Assembly: GCF_020829685.1 (NCBI RefSeq)
Contig: NZ_JAIVFR010000329.1
Coordinates: 1-7,041 of the forward strand
Origin: Nostoc sp. CHAB 5715
GTDB taxonomy: Bacteria; Cyanobacteriota; Cyanobacteriia; Cyanobacteriales; Nostocaceae
DNA length: 7,041 bases
Direction: 5' to 3'
Both the position numbers and the translations under genes were made by a program. The notes under the pieces were generated by a model. It was not told the origin of the DNA, made no database searches, and saw only the letters and a program-made list of their open reading frames with translations. Of this stretch, positions 1 through 4,900 are shown piece by piece (position 1 is the stretch's first letter; each line of letters opens with the position of its first letter).

Positions 1-142
1 TTGTGCAAACACCTGCATGACAAGAACTCGGCAGTTCCAAACCAGCAGCATCGGCAACTGATAAGATCGTTTCATCTTCAGGAACTTGCAAGGTATGAAT
101 TTTGCCTTGGTGATCAATTTCTACGGTGTAAGTTTTGGACAT
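1..142 (-). CDS. plant-type [2Fe-2S] ferredoxin, N-terminal part (cut by window edge)
   Basis: Forty-seven codons are visible, starting at the ATG whose complement lies at 140-142 and running off the window start. The translation begins MSKTYTVEIDHQGKIHTLQV and reaches SSCHAGVCT at residues 39-47. This shows the first two cysteines (C41, C46) of the C-x4-C-x2-C cluster motif of plant-type ferredoxins; the third and fourth cysteines would lie beyond the window. Such proteins are small soluble one-electron carriers that accept electrons from photosystem I or FNR and pass them to reductases. The N-terminal beta-strand pattern and the 'ILSVADAAGLELPSSC' segment fit this family well. No strong Shine-Dalgarno sequence precedes the ATG. 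The CHAGVC form differs from the usual CRAGAC of the main photosynthetic ferredoxin, so it may be a minor paralogue. Its exact role cannot be judged from one third of the protein. Confidence 0.88.
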   Translation of the reverse strand, partial: MSKTYTVEIDHQGKIHTLQVPEDETILSVADAAGLELPSSCHAGVCT

Positions 143-310
143 ATACAAAGGAAGTGTGACGCAACGGACAAATTTATTAGCTTATCTGAATTAGTTAAAA
201 ATATCCAGATTTTACCATAAAAATTTAGGTTAAAGATTGATAATTATAGCAACTAATTCTGAATAAGTTATAGATTAGTAACATTATTTACTATACAATA
301 CACAAATAAA

Positions 311-446
311 TTAGTTAAATTTGCTTACTATAAATATGCGCGATCGCGTTTCTTTAGAGACTGTATCTGTAAGTCTGCCTTTTGGCATTGGTTCGATGGT
401 TTGGAAAGTTGACACCACACAAAGGAAAGCGGCTTGGTCGCTTTAT
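311..446 (+). repeat. Direct repeat, left copy (partner 1436-1572)
   Basis: This 136-bp block is nearly identical to 1436-1572, with about eight substitutions and one single-base indel in the A-run just before the ATG. It covers about 25 bp of leader and the first ~37 codons of the gene intact at 1462. Similarity stops abruptly on both sides. The consensus-like -10 upstream of the intact gene (1417-1422) is outside the repeat and is not duplicated. Confidence 0.93.
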
Positions 447-476
447 TGCAAACTTGTACTGAGCGTCTTGCCTTGA
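336..476 (+). pseudogene. truncated 5' copy of the 163-aa TIR-partner gene
   Basis: An ATG at 336 opens a 46-codon frame whose first ~37 residues match the intact protein at 1462 almost residue for residue (MRDRVSLETV, LPFGIGSM, AAWSLY). It then runs into unrelated repeat sequence and stops at TGA 474-476. The intact homologue has 163 residues, so over three quarters is missing, including the conserved LRPFLAKWHP region. The Uma2 gene on the other strand now occupies the place where the remainder would have been. It is most simply a gene remnant left by duplication plus deletion or insertion. A short expressed peptide cannot be excluded, because frame and start are preserved, but nothing shows that it is functional. 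Confidence 0.85.
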
Positions 477-499
477 GCGAAGCCGAAAGGAGCCGAAGT
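452..499. repeat. interspersed 'tgagcg...gccgaag' repeat cluster
   Basis: This short stretch holds ACTTGTACTGAGCG (452-465), TTGAGCGAAGCCGAA (473-487) and AGCCGAAGT (491-499). They are variants of a motif commonly scattered between genes in Nostoc-type genomes. A related copy, ATTGAGCGTAGTCGAAAT, sits at 6999-7016. It lies exactly at the break of the truncated gene copy and may mark the rearrangement junction. Confidence 0.5.
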
Positions 500-513
500 A
501 TTGCGAATTGTCT

Positions 514-1245
514 TTATAAATTATCAGGGTCAATATTTAATTCTCGCAACTTAGCGGCTAGGCGTTCTGCGCGTTGCTTTTCTTGTGCTGCGCGTTGCTT
601 TTCCTGTTGTGCACGCTGTCTTTCTTCGTCCGCACGCTGCTTTTCTTGTTCAGCCAATTCTTGCGGTGTCGGCACTAACTGCCCTTGTGCTGTAAAATAG
701 CGTAATTGATTATCCTGCACACCCAAATATAAATCTAACTGCTGACTCCATAACCAACCTTGGGGGTTCGGCTCTATTGGTTGGTAATTCCCGTCTACTA
801 AATGAAACCCCACAAATTCTAAATTATTCGGGTCAAACCAAAAATACTCTGGTGTGCGAAAGATATCTTGGTAAATTTGTTTTTTTAAGCCTTTGTCTGT
901 GGCTTTTGTGGAAGGCGAAAGCAACTCGACAATAATATTCGGATATTTACCATCTTCTTGCCAAATCACCCAACTTTTACGCGGTTTGCGATCGCATCCT
1001 AGCACCACAAAAAAGTCTGGGCCGCGAAATTCTTCTGATTTAAGCTGACGTTGGCTATAGTAAATCGTCAAATTCCCCGCCACATAAAAGTCATTGCGGT
1101 TTTGCCACCACAATTCTAAACATTGTAATAATAAAATAATTTGGCGTAGATGTAAATCGCTTTCCAATGGTGGTTCGTTACTGTATATATCTCCTGGTGG
1201 AAATATTATATCTTTTGCTGGTTCTAATTCTTGGGCAACTGACAT
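514..1245 (-). CDS. Uma2 family protein (DUF820, PD-(D/E)XK-like nuclease fold)
   Basis: The 243-residue product begins MSVAQELEP and carries the Uma2 signature in order: PPGDIYSNEPPLESDLHLRQ (16-35), GPDFFVV (75-81, acidic D77), YPNIIVELLSPST (101-113, acidic E107), DKGLKKQIYQDIF (117-129) and PEYFWFDP (132-139). D77, E107 and the lysines near 120 fit the PD-(D/E)XK catalytic pattern. Uma2 proteins are very abundant in cyanobacteria; their function is poorly known, and nuclease activity is inferred from the fold. Residues ~198-230 form a charged coiled coil of four heptads (EQEKQRA-type), and the C-terminus ends LRELNIDPDNL. The frame extends upstream to ATG 1353 and TTG 1362. I prefer 1245 because homology begins there and the extra N-terminus is low-complexity, encoded partly by spacer-like DNA. 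The gene lies antiparallel between the two copies of the 136-bp repeat and has no operon partner. Confidence 0.85.
   Translation of the reverse strand: MSVAQELEPAKDIIFPPGDIYSNEPPLESDLHLRQIILLLQCLELWWQNRNDFYVAGNLTIYYSQRQLKSEEFRGPDFFVVLGCDRKPRKSWVIWQEDGKYPNIIVELLSPSTKATDKGLKKQIYQDIFRTPEYFWFDPNNLEFVGFHLVDGNYQPIEPNPQGWLWSQQLDLYLGVQDNQLRYFTAQGQLVPTPQELAEQEKQRADEERQRAQQEKQRAAQEKQRAERLAAKLRELNIDPDNL
569..652 (-). repeat. four 21-bp tandem repeats encoding the Uma2 heptad tail
   Basis: Four consecutive 21-bp units (569-589, 590-610, 611-631, 632-652) encode seven-residue blocks of the form (E/Q)EKQRA on the minus strand. The unit length equals one coiled-coil heptad, so gain or loss of a unit keeps both frame and helical register. 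The first two units are closest to each other, as expected for slippage-driven growth. Confidence 0.85.
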
Positions 1246-1416
1246 AACTTTCTTGGGGCTAGGGGTGAGATGTTCAGATGAACGGCTACGGGTGGATGCA
1301 TAGATGTAATTACTATCATAATCTTGCTGATTTATATTTATGTGCGATCGCATTTTAAACAAAACATCCCAAGACTGGTTTTAATTTGCTTGTGTTCGGG
1401 GATTTCACCAGAGTTC

Positions 1417-1422
1417 TATAAT
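1417..1422 (+). promoter_or_regulatory. candidate -10 box for the TIR operon
   Basis: TATAAT matches the sigma-70-type -10 consensus exactly and lies 40 bp before the ATG at 1462, which would give a leader of roughly 30 nt. No good -35 is seen at 16-18 bp spacing, so the promoter may need an activator or be weak. It is outside the duplicated block. Confidence 0.45.
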
Positions 1423-1435
1423 AATCACAGAGAAT

Positions 1436-1572
1436 TTAGTTAAATTTGCTTACTATAAAATATGCGCGATCGCGTTTCCTTAGAAACTGTATCTGTAAGT
1501 CTGCCTTTTGGCATTGGTTCGATGGCTTGGAAAGTTGACCTCACAGAACGGAAAGCCGCTTGGTCGCTTTAT
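1436..1572 (+). repeat. Direct repeat, right copy (partner 311-446)
   Basis: This is the right-hand copy of the duplicated block, covering the last ~26 bp of the leader and the first ~37 codons of the intact gene. The two copies are about 1.13 kb apart in direct orientation, so homologous recombination between them would delete the Uma2 gene and leave the operon start intact. Confidence 0.93.
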
Positions 1573-1953
1573 GTGGAATTGGTGACACGCATTGCTGTAC
1601 AACCTTTGGAAGTTGACCAGGGTTTGGTACGAGAAGCGATGAACTCTCTTTATAGTTTATTTGGTACAACCCGCGAAGTTCTCAAAGCCGCCGGGCCTGA
1701 TGTCGGTGCTTCTCGTGATTCTGTGGGGGGAATTGCGATCGCTGTGTTGAATAATGGGTTAAGACCGTTTTTAGCTAAATGGCATCCGTTATTGCAAGCG
1801 TGGGAAGCTAGACGACCTGTGGGGGTGAGTCCGAAGGAACATGAGCAGAGTTGGTCGGAGGAACCCAAGTTGCGAAGTGAGTTGGAAGTTTTGCGCGGTG
1901 GGTTGGAAGATTACGCCAAGGCGTTGGCAAAAATTGCCGATGTGGAGGAGTGA
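1462..1953 (+). CDS. uncharacterised 163-aa protein encoded upstream of the TIR-GUN4 gene
   Basis: I cannot put a name on this protein. It starts with a short beta-like segment (VSLETVSVSLPFGIGSMAWKV, about 5-25), then AAWSLYVELVTRIAV (32-46), a helix around LVREAMNSLYSLFGTTREVL (55-74), IAIAVLNNGLRPFLAKWHP (91-109) with QAWEARRP (112-119), and a charged helical C-terminus (136-160). There is no signal peptide, membrane segment, nucleotide-binding motif or catalytic signature. The tight tryptophan/proline motif suggests a conserved structural core and a mainly helical fold. It ends 3 bp before the TIR gene, and the ribosome-binding site of that gene lies inside its last codons, so the two are probably translated together. 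A regulator, adaptor or inhibitor of the TIR protein is the obvious inference. No Shine-Dalgarno precedes ATG 1462. The start is supported by the truncated copy at 336, which preserves the same frame. Confidence 0.85.
   Translation: MRDRVSLETVSVSLPFGIGSMAWKVDLTERKAAWSLYVELVTRIAVQPLEVDQGLVREAMNSLYSLFGTTREVLKAAGPDVGASRDSVGGIAIAVLNNGLRPFLAKWHPLLQAWEARRPVGVSPKEHEQSWSEEPKLRSELEVLRGGLEDYAKALAKIADVEE
1944..1950 (+). promoter_or_regulatory. strong Shine-Dalgarno of the TIR-GUN4 gene
   Basis: GGAGGAG lies 6 nt before ATG 1957 and is formed by the last codons of the preceding gene (GTG GAG GAG TGA). It is by far the best ribosome-binding site in the window. It fixes the TIR start and implies translational coupling with the upstream gene. 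Confidence 0.8.
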
Positions 1954-1956
1954 TAA

Positions 1957-3096
1957 ATGCCAAAGGATGTTTTCCTTTGCCACAATAGCAAAGAAAAAGT
2001 AGAGGTAGAAAAAATTAGAGCGCAGCTATTACAAGAAGGAATAGATGCTTGGTTAGATAAGTATGACTTTGAGCCATTTCGACGTTGGCAAGACCAACTT
2101 GAAGAAATTATTCCTCAAGTCAAAGCTGTAGCTGTATTTATCGGTTCCTCTGGTGTAGGGCCGTGGGCAGATATCGAAATGAAAGAGTTTCTTGTTGAGT
2201 TTGCGAAGAATCATAAGCTTCGCATAGGCTTAGTTATTCTTCCTGGATGCCCTGATAAACTTATAAATACAGTTCCGAGATTCTTAAAAGGCTTTCATTG
2301 GGTAGATTTTCGGCTACAAAATCCCGATCCAATGGAACAGTTGATTTGGGGTATTACTGGACAAAAGCCAAAAACACAACCCATCACTTCATCTCAATCG
2401 CCTCAAAAACCTTCAGACAGAAGACAATTTTTGAAATGGGTGGGTTTGGGAACTTTCGGCTTAGTAATGTCAGTCGTGGGTCGAGAAATTTGGATCAAAC
2501 TAGATCAGCCTACTGTAACAAAGGATGAATCTACAAGTTTAGGAGAATCAACTCAGACTAGAACACCAGAAGTAAAGCCTTCTGAAAACATCTCACTTGA
2601 ATCTGAAAAAGGCATTGACTATACCAAACTGCGTAATCTGCTTGCAGAAGGAAACTGGAAAGGAGCGGATAGCGAGACTTTTAAGGTGATGAACAAGGCT
2701 CTCAATGGAACATGGAGCAGTAAAAAATTATTAAACTTTCCCTGCACAGACTTACGCACAATTGACAAACTGTGGGTGAAATACAGCGATGGACACTTTG
2801 GCTTTAGTGTCCAGAAAGAAATTTACTTGAGCGTTGGCGGTAAAGCTGACGGCAAGTATTACGAAAAAGCCTGGGAGAAGTTTGGCGATCGCGTAGGATG
2901 GAGAGTGAAGAGCATATGGATTGATGATTATTCTGATGTAACTTTTAATACCTCTTCCTCTAAAGGACACCTCCCCGCTTTGATGTCATGGACGACAGAT
3001 AGGTTAGAGGTGGATGGATGGGGTGAATGGAGTTTTAAGTTGGAGTTAGATCAAATCTCTTCTCTCGTATCGAGACTTGTAAACTGTAACATCTAA
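1957..3096 (+). CDS. TIR domain - hydrophobic segment - GUN4 domain fusion protein
   Basis: The 379-aa product has three parts. Residues 1-~135 form a bacterial TIR domain: box-1-like DVFLCHNSKEK (4-14), the AWLDKYDFEPFRRW helix/loop region (31-44), VAVFIGSSGVGPW (58-70) and E74 four residues after W70, the position of the NADase glutamate in catalytic TIRs. Residues ~150-180 hold the basic motif RRQFLKW (155-161), then a short hydrophobic stretch WVGLGTFGLVMSVVG (161-175), perhaps a membrane anchor. A polar linker (~185-218) leads to a complete GUN4 domain (~219-378): YTKLRNLLAEGNWKGAD (222-238), FPCTDLRTIDKLWVKYSDGH (261-280), FGFSVQKEIY and GHLP (337-340). GUN4 normally binds protoporphyrin IX/Mg-protoporphyrin and stimulates Mg-chelatase; TIR domains often hydrolyse NAD+. 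A tetrapyrrole-responsive TIR effector is therefore an inference. Domain calls are firm, the membrane topology is not. Confidence 0.92.
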   Translation: MPKDVFLCHNSKEKVEVEKIRAQLLQEGIDAWLDKYDFEPFRRWQDQLEEIIPQVKAVAVFIGSSGVGPWADIEMKEFLVEFAKNHKLRIGLVILPGCPDKLINTVPRFLKGFHWVDFRLQNPDPMEQLIWGITGQKPKTQPITSSQSPQKPSDRRQFLKWVGLGTFGLVMSVVGREIWIKLDQPTVTKDESTSLGESTQTRTPEVKPSENISLESEKGIDYTKLRNLLAEGNWKGADSETFKVMNKALNGTWSSKKLLNFPCTDLRTIDKLWVKYSDGHFGFSVQKEIYLSVGGKADGKYYEKAWEKFGDRVGWRVKSIWIDDYSDVTFNTSSSKGHLPALMSWTTDRLEVDGWGEWSFKLELDQISSLVSRLVNCNI

Positions 3097-3207
3097 AGCT
3101 TTCAGATATTTATAAAGATTTATTACAAGCCCCTAATGCACGGTAGAATCAACATTTCATAATTCTGATACCTGGCACGAGCCATGAAAAGTCATAGCAT
3201 TATTGTG

Positions 3208-3552
3208 CTAAATATATAATAATTGATTAGCAACTTCGTCTACTGTCAAAGTATCAAGAATAATAGCAACCCTTTCGGCAATTTCATAGGAACTTCTACG
3301 TTTAGCAATCAAAATCCCTGCATGAGGTTGACTATTAACTAAATAATTTGTGTGTAATTTCTCAAAATCAAGTCGGTTATGAGTCAAAATACAATGCCCA
3401 ATAGATGCAGCAAAAGCTAGTTGTGTTTGATCTGGTTCTCCTAACATTTGCTGTTCTCGTGCTGTTGTTGCATCAAAACCTCTTGCTAAGAGTAAAGTAG
3501 CCACTAGAATATCTACATCTTCATCAATATAAACTTGAGCAAAAATCGTCAT
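3208..3552 (-). CDS. DUF5615 family PIN-like protein (putative toxin of a TA pair)
   Basis: The product has 114 residues, typical for the family. It shows an N-terminal acidic motif in a beta-strand context (VYIDEDVD, D10-E11-D12), LLLARGFDATTARE (20-33), an acidic pair near E39/D41 and LTHNRLDFEKL (56-66), matching the conserved T/N-x-x-D pattern of PIN-like Mut7-C-type domains. These acidic residues would bind divalent metal for RNA cleavage, by analogy with PIN ribonucleases; activity is inferred. Its ATG overlaps the stop codon of the DUF433 gene as ATGA (3549-3552), indicating translational coupling in an antitoxin-first operon. The gene converges with the TIR-GUN4 gene across a 111-bp spacer with no clear terminator. 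Confidence 0.87.
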   Translation of the reverse strand: MTIFAQVYIDEDVDILVATLLLARGFDATTAREQQMLGEPDQTQLAFAASIGHCILTHNRLDFEKLHTNYLVNSQPHAGILIAKRRSSYEIAERVAIILDTLTVDEVANQLLYI

Positions 3553-3842
3553 CTTTGATTTAATCTAGCTTTAATAGCTGGATGGACTAATTCATCAGGG
3601 ACATGATTACGCTCGATATATTCATTAATTTCTGCTTGATTATCTAAGTAAAAACTCAAAGCATCAAAAACTTGCGCTAAAGTTAAATGAGGTAAATGTA
3701 GCGGTATTTCTTCTGGTCTAATACCTAAACGCCAATTTTCAACAATTGCTCTCACAGGGGTTCTAGTTCCCTTAATAATCGGTTCACCTGATAAAATATC
3801 AGGCTGTCGGGTAACATAGCGAGAGTTTGTAGTAGTTGTCAT
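3549..3842 (-). CDS. DUF433 domain protein (putative antitoxin)
   Basis: The 97-residue product carries the DUF433 (COG2442) signature: ILSGEPIIKGTRTPVRAIVE (16-35), followed by a helix-turn-helix-like segment (GIRPEEIPLHLPHLTLAQVFDALSFYLDN, 40-68). Proteins of this family are winged-helix-like DNA binders often encoded just upstream of DUF5615 proteins and regarded as VapBC-like antitoxins. The charged tail (71-97) is the likely toxin-contacting part, by analogy with other antitoxins. It begins at the ATG complementary to 3840-3842 and shares 4 bp with the downstream toxin gene. Autoregulation of the pair through the upstream 3843-3900 region is expected for the family, but I see no clear operator palindrome there. 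Confidence 0.88.
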   Translation of the reverse strand: MTTTTNSRYVTRQPDILSGEPIIKGTRTPVRAIVENWRLGIRPEEIPLHLPHLTLAQVFDALSFYLDNQAEINEYIERNHVPDELVHPAIKARLNQR

Positions 3843-3896
3843 ACTAATGAAATTTTTGGCAGTATCTCTGTTAATGTATCACAGATTGGATTGAAT

Positions 3897-3924
3897 GCGA
3901 TGCCTACGGCGAGTTACACCTACG
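3897..3924. repeat. degenerate interspersed repeat (gcgatgcctacggcg type)
   Basis: GCGATGCCTACGGCG followed by AGTTACACCTACG resembles a widespread Nostocales intergenic element in which 'cctacg' recurs around a GC-rich centre. This copy looks degenerate. It sits in the 141-bp spacer between the two toxin-antitoxin operons. Confidence 0.4.
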
Positions 3925-3983
3925 TATTTTAATTGTAAACACTGAGGAGCGATCGCCATTATTCAATAATAAAAAAACTTGAA

Positions 3984-4280
3984 TTATGGCTTTACTATTA
4001 CTGCAAAATGTAACCCTAAAGCATCCAACAGATAATTTAGACTGTAAAACTCAATTTCGCCTTTATCTGATAGCATCTGGTCAAGTTTATTGTAGAGTTC
4101 CTTGACTTGTGCAGAAAGCTGATCAACTCCACCATGCGCTTTTATAACATTTTTCAGCGCCTTACTCAACATTTTGGGATCGCCTTCTTCTAAAACAACT
4201 TCGATATAAGCTGCTGCTTCTAGTGGATTTTTTAAGTCTTGAATCAGTTTTTCATGATAACTTGTACTTTTAGGCATCAT
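3984..4280 (-). CDS. HigA-like addiction module antidote protein
   Basis: The 98-residue product begins MMPKSTSYHEKLIQDLKNP and follows the COG3636 antidote layout: YHEKLIQDLKNPLEAAAYIE (9-28), VVLEEGDPKMLSKALKNVIKAHGGVDQL (28-55), then YSLNYLLDALGLHFAVIV (79-96). This family neutralises HigB/RelE-type toxins and represses its own operon through a helix-turn-helix. The start is set by AGGAG (complement of 4286-4290), 5 nt before ATG 4280 and 8 nt before a second ATG at 4277; either may be used. The frame stays open upstream to 4391, but that part overlaps the toxin gene and lacks family similarity. The gene overlaps the toxin end by 11 nt, giving coupled toxin-first translation. The usual 'GLSRESLYKAL' recognition helix is replaced by KELYNKLDQML, so DNA binding may be altered or lost. 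Confidence 0.87.
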   Translation of the reverse strand: MMPKSTSYHEKLIQDLKNPLEAAAYIEVVLEEGDPKMLSKALKNVIKAHGGVDQLSAQVKELYNKLDQMLSDKGEIEFYSLNYLLDALGLHFAVIVKP

Positions 4281-4608
4281 CTCTACTCCTGTAGTCTTGC
4301 CAATATTCCTTTGCTTTGACAATATCGTTTTCTTGAGTGCTTTTATCACCACCACACAAAAGAATAACAACTGTTGACCCTTGCTGTCCAAAGTATATGC
4401 GATAGCCGGAACTGTAGTCTATTCTCAGTTCAAAAACTCCATTACCAACTGATTTACAATCACCTAAATTACCTGCTTCTACTCGGTCAAGCCTAGCTCT
4501 AATTTTAGCTTTTGCTCTTATATCGCGCAAAGAGTCAAACCACTCAGAGAAAGGATTTATACCATTAACACTTAAATAACTCCTGATCTCCTTTGGTGAA
4601 ACTTCCAT
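4270..4608 (-). CDS. HigB-like RelE/ParE-superfamily toxin
   Basis: The 112-residue product fits COG3657, the phage-derived Gp49-like/HigB family. Diagnostic segments are NPFSEWFDSLRDIRAKAKIRARLDRVEAGNLGD (18-50), GVFELRIDYSSGYRIYFG (57-74), VILLCGGDKSTQENDIVKAK (81-100) and EYWQDY (101-106). The family has the RelE fold and is generally thought to cleave ribosome-bound mRNA. Candidate functional basics are R62, R70 and K89. The protein appears full length and undamaged. It ends with TAA at 4270-4272, inside the start region of the antitoxin gene. The start ATG (4606-4608) has only a weak purine-rich upstream sequence, so expression may be low. Upstream lie a HIP1 site (4630-4637) and the 21-bp repeat array. 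Confidence 0.89.
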   Translation of the reverse strand: MEVSPKEIRSYLSVNGINPFSEWFDSLRDIRAKAKIRARLDRVEAGNLGDCKSVGNGVFELRIDYSSGYRIYFGQQGSTVVILLCGGDKSTQENDIVKAKEYWQDYRSRDDA

Positions 4609-4701
4609 ATTGGAATCTTTTTAAGCTCTGCGATCGCTGTAAATCAACAATATACACTATGTAGCGATGATTGCACTCACCAACAAACTTTGGTCATCAA
4701 T

Positions 4702-4848
4702 GTTACAATGTTGACTCTTAAGGTTACAACATTAAGCTTTAAAGTTACAACATTAACCCTTAAAGCTAGAACATGAAGCCTTAAAGTTACAACATTAAGC
4801 CAAAGAGCTAGAACATTAAGCCTTAAGGTTACAACATTAAGCCTTAAA
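4702..4848. repeat. seven tandem 21-bp repeats
   Basis: Seven units of exactly 21 bp follow one another: 4702, 4723, 4744, 4765, 4786, 4807 and 4828. The consensus is GTTACAACATTAAGCCTTAA plus a final A/G. Units 4 and 6 begin GCTAGAACAT instead of GTTACAACAT, and units 1 and 5 are the most diverged. Most units contain the near-palindrome TTAAG-C-CTTAA. Twenty-one bp is two helical turns, so equivalent bases face the same side, as in iterons. It is also seven codons: the minus strand is open through all units as LRLNVVT-type heptapeptides (frame 4677-~4871), but I see no start codon before the array. The plus strand has one TGA (4774-4776) in unit 4. Confidence 0.95.
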
Positions 4849-4900
4849 GTTAAAGCGATCGCTGATAGCGCTTCTCAATTGCATAGAATACAGATCATTT

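Noticed and set aside
434..700. 88-residue plus-strand frame with repeated ARCFSC blocks
   Set aside because: It is the antisense shadow of the Uma2 heptad-repeat region; the cysteine-rich repeats simply mirror the 21-bp units.
1094..1303. 69-residue plus-strand frame
   Set aside because: It lies opposite the N-terminal part of the Uma2 gene and has no family likeness.
1246..1362. N-terminal extension of the Uma2 protein from TTG 1362 or ATG 1353
   Set aside because: The extra ~36-39 residues precede the point where family similarity begins, have no strong ribosome-binding site and are partly spacer-like DNA. ATG 1245 fits the usual Uma2 start, although the longer form cannot be fully excluded.
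1650..1983. Two minus-strand frames (72 and 64 residues) opposite the TIR-partner gene
   Set aside because: Both lie on the antisense strand across a strongly supported operon and its ribosome-binding site, with no recognisable motifs.
2298..2970. Plus-strand 76-residue and minus-strand 72-residue frames within the TIR-GUN4 gene
   Set aside because: They are out-of-frame or antisense shadows of a gene with clear TIR and GUN4 motifs.
4281..4391. 135-residue version of the antidote gene starting at 4391
   Set aside because: The extension lies wholly inside the toxin gene and has no family match; AGGAG directly precedes the ATG pair at 4277-4280.
4702..4848. CRISPR array
   Set aside because: The units are contiguous with no unique spacers between them, so it is a tandem repeat.
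4677..4871. Heptapeptide-repeat gene on the minus strand, or a short plus-strand peptide gene (4708-4776)
   Set aside because: The minus frame has no start codon before the array and no ribosome-binding site. The plus frame ends after 22 residues at a TGA inside unit 4. Openness follows from the 21-bp period.
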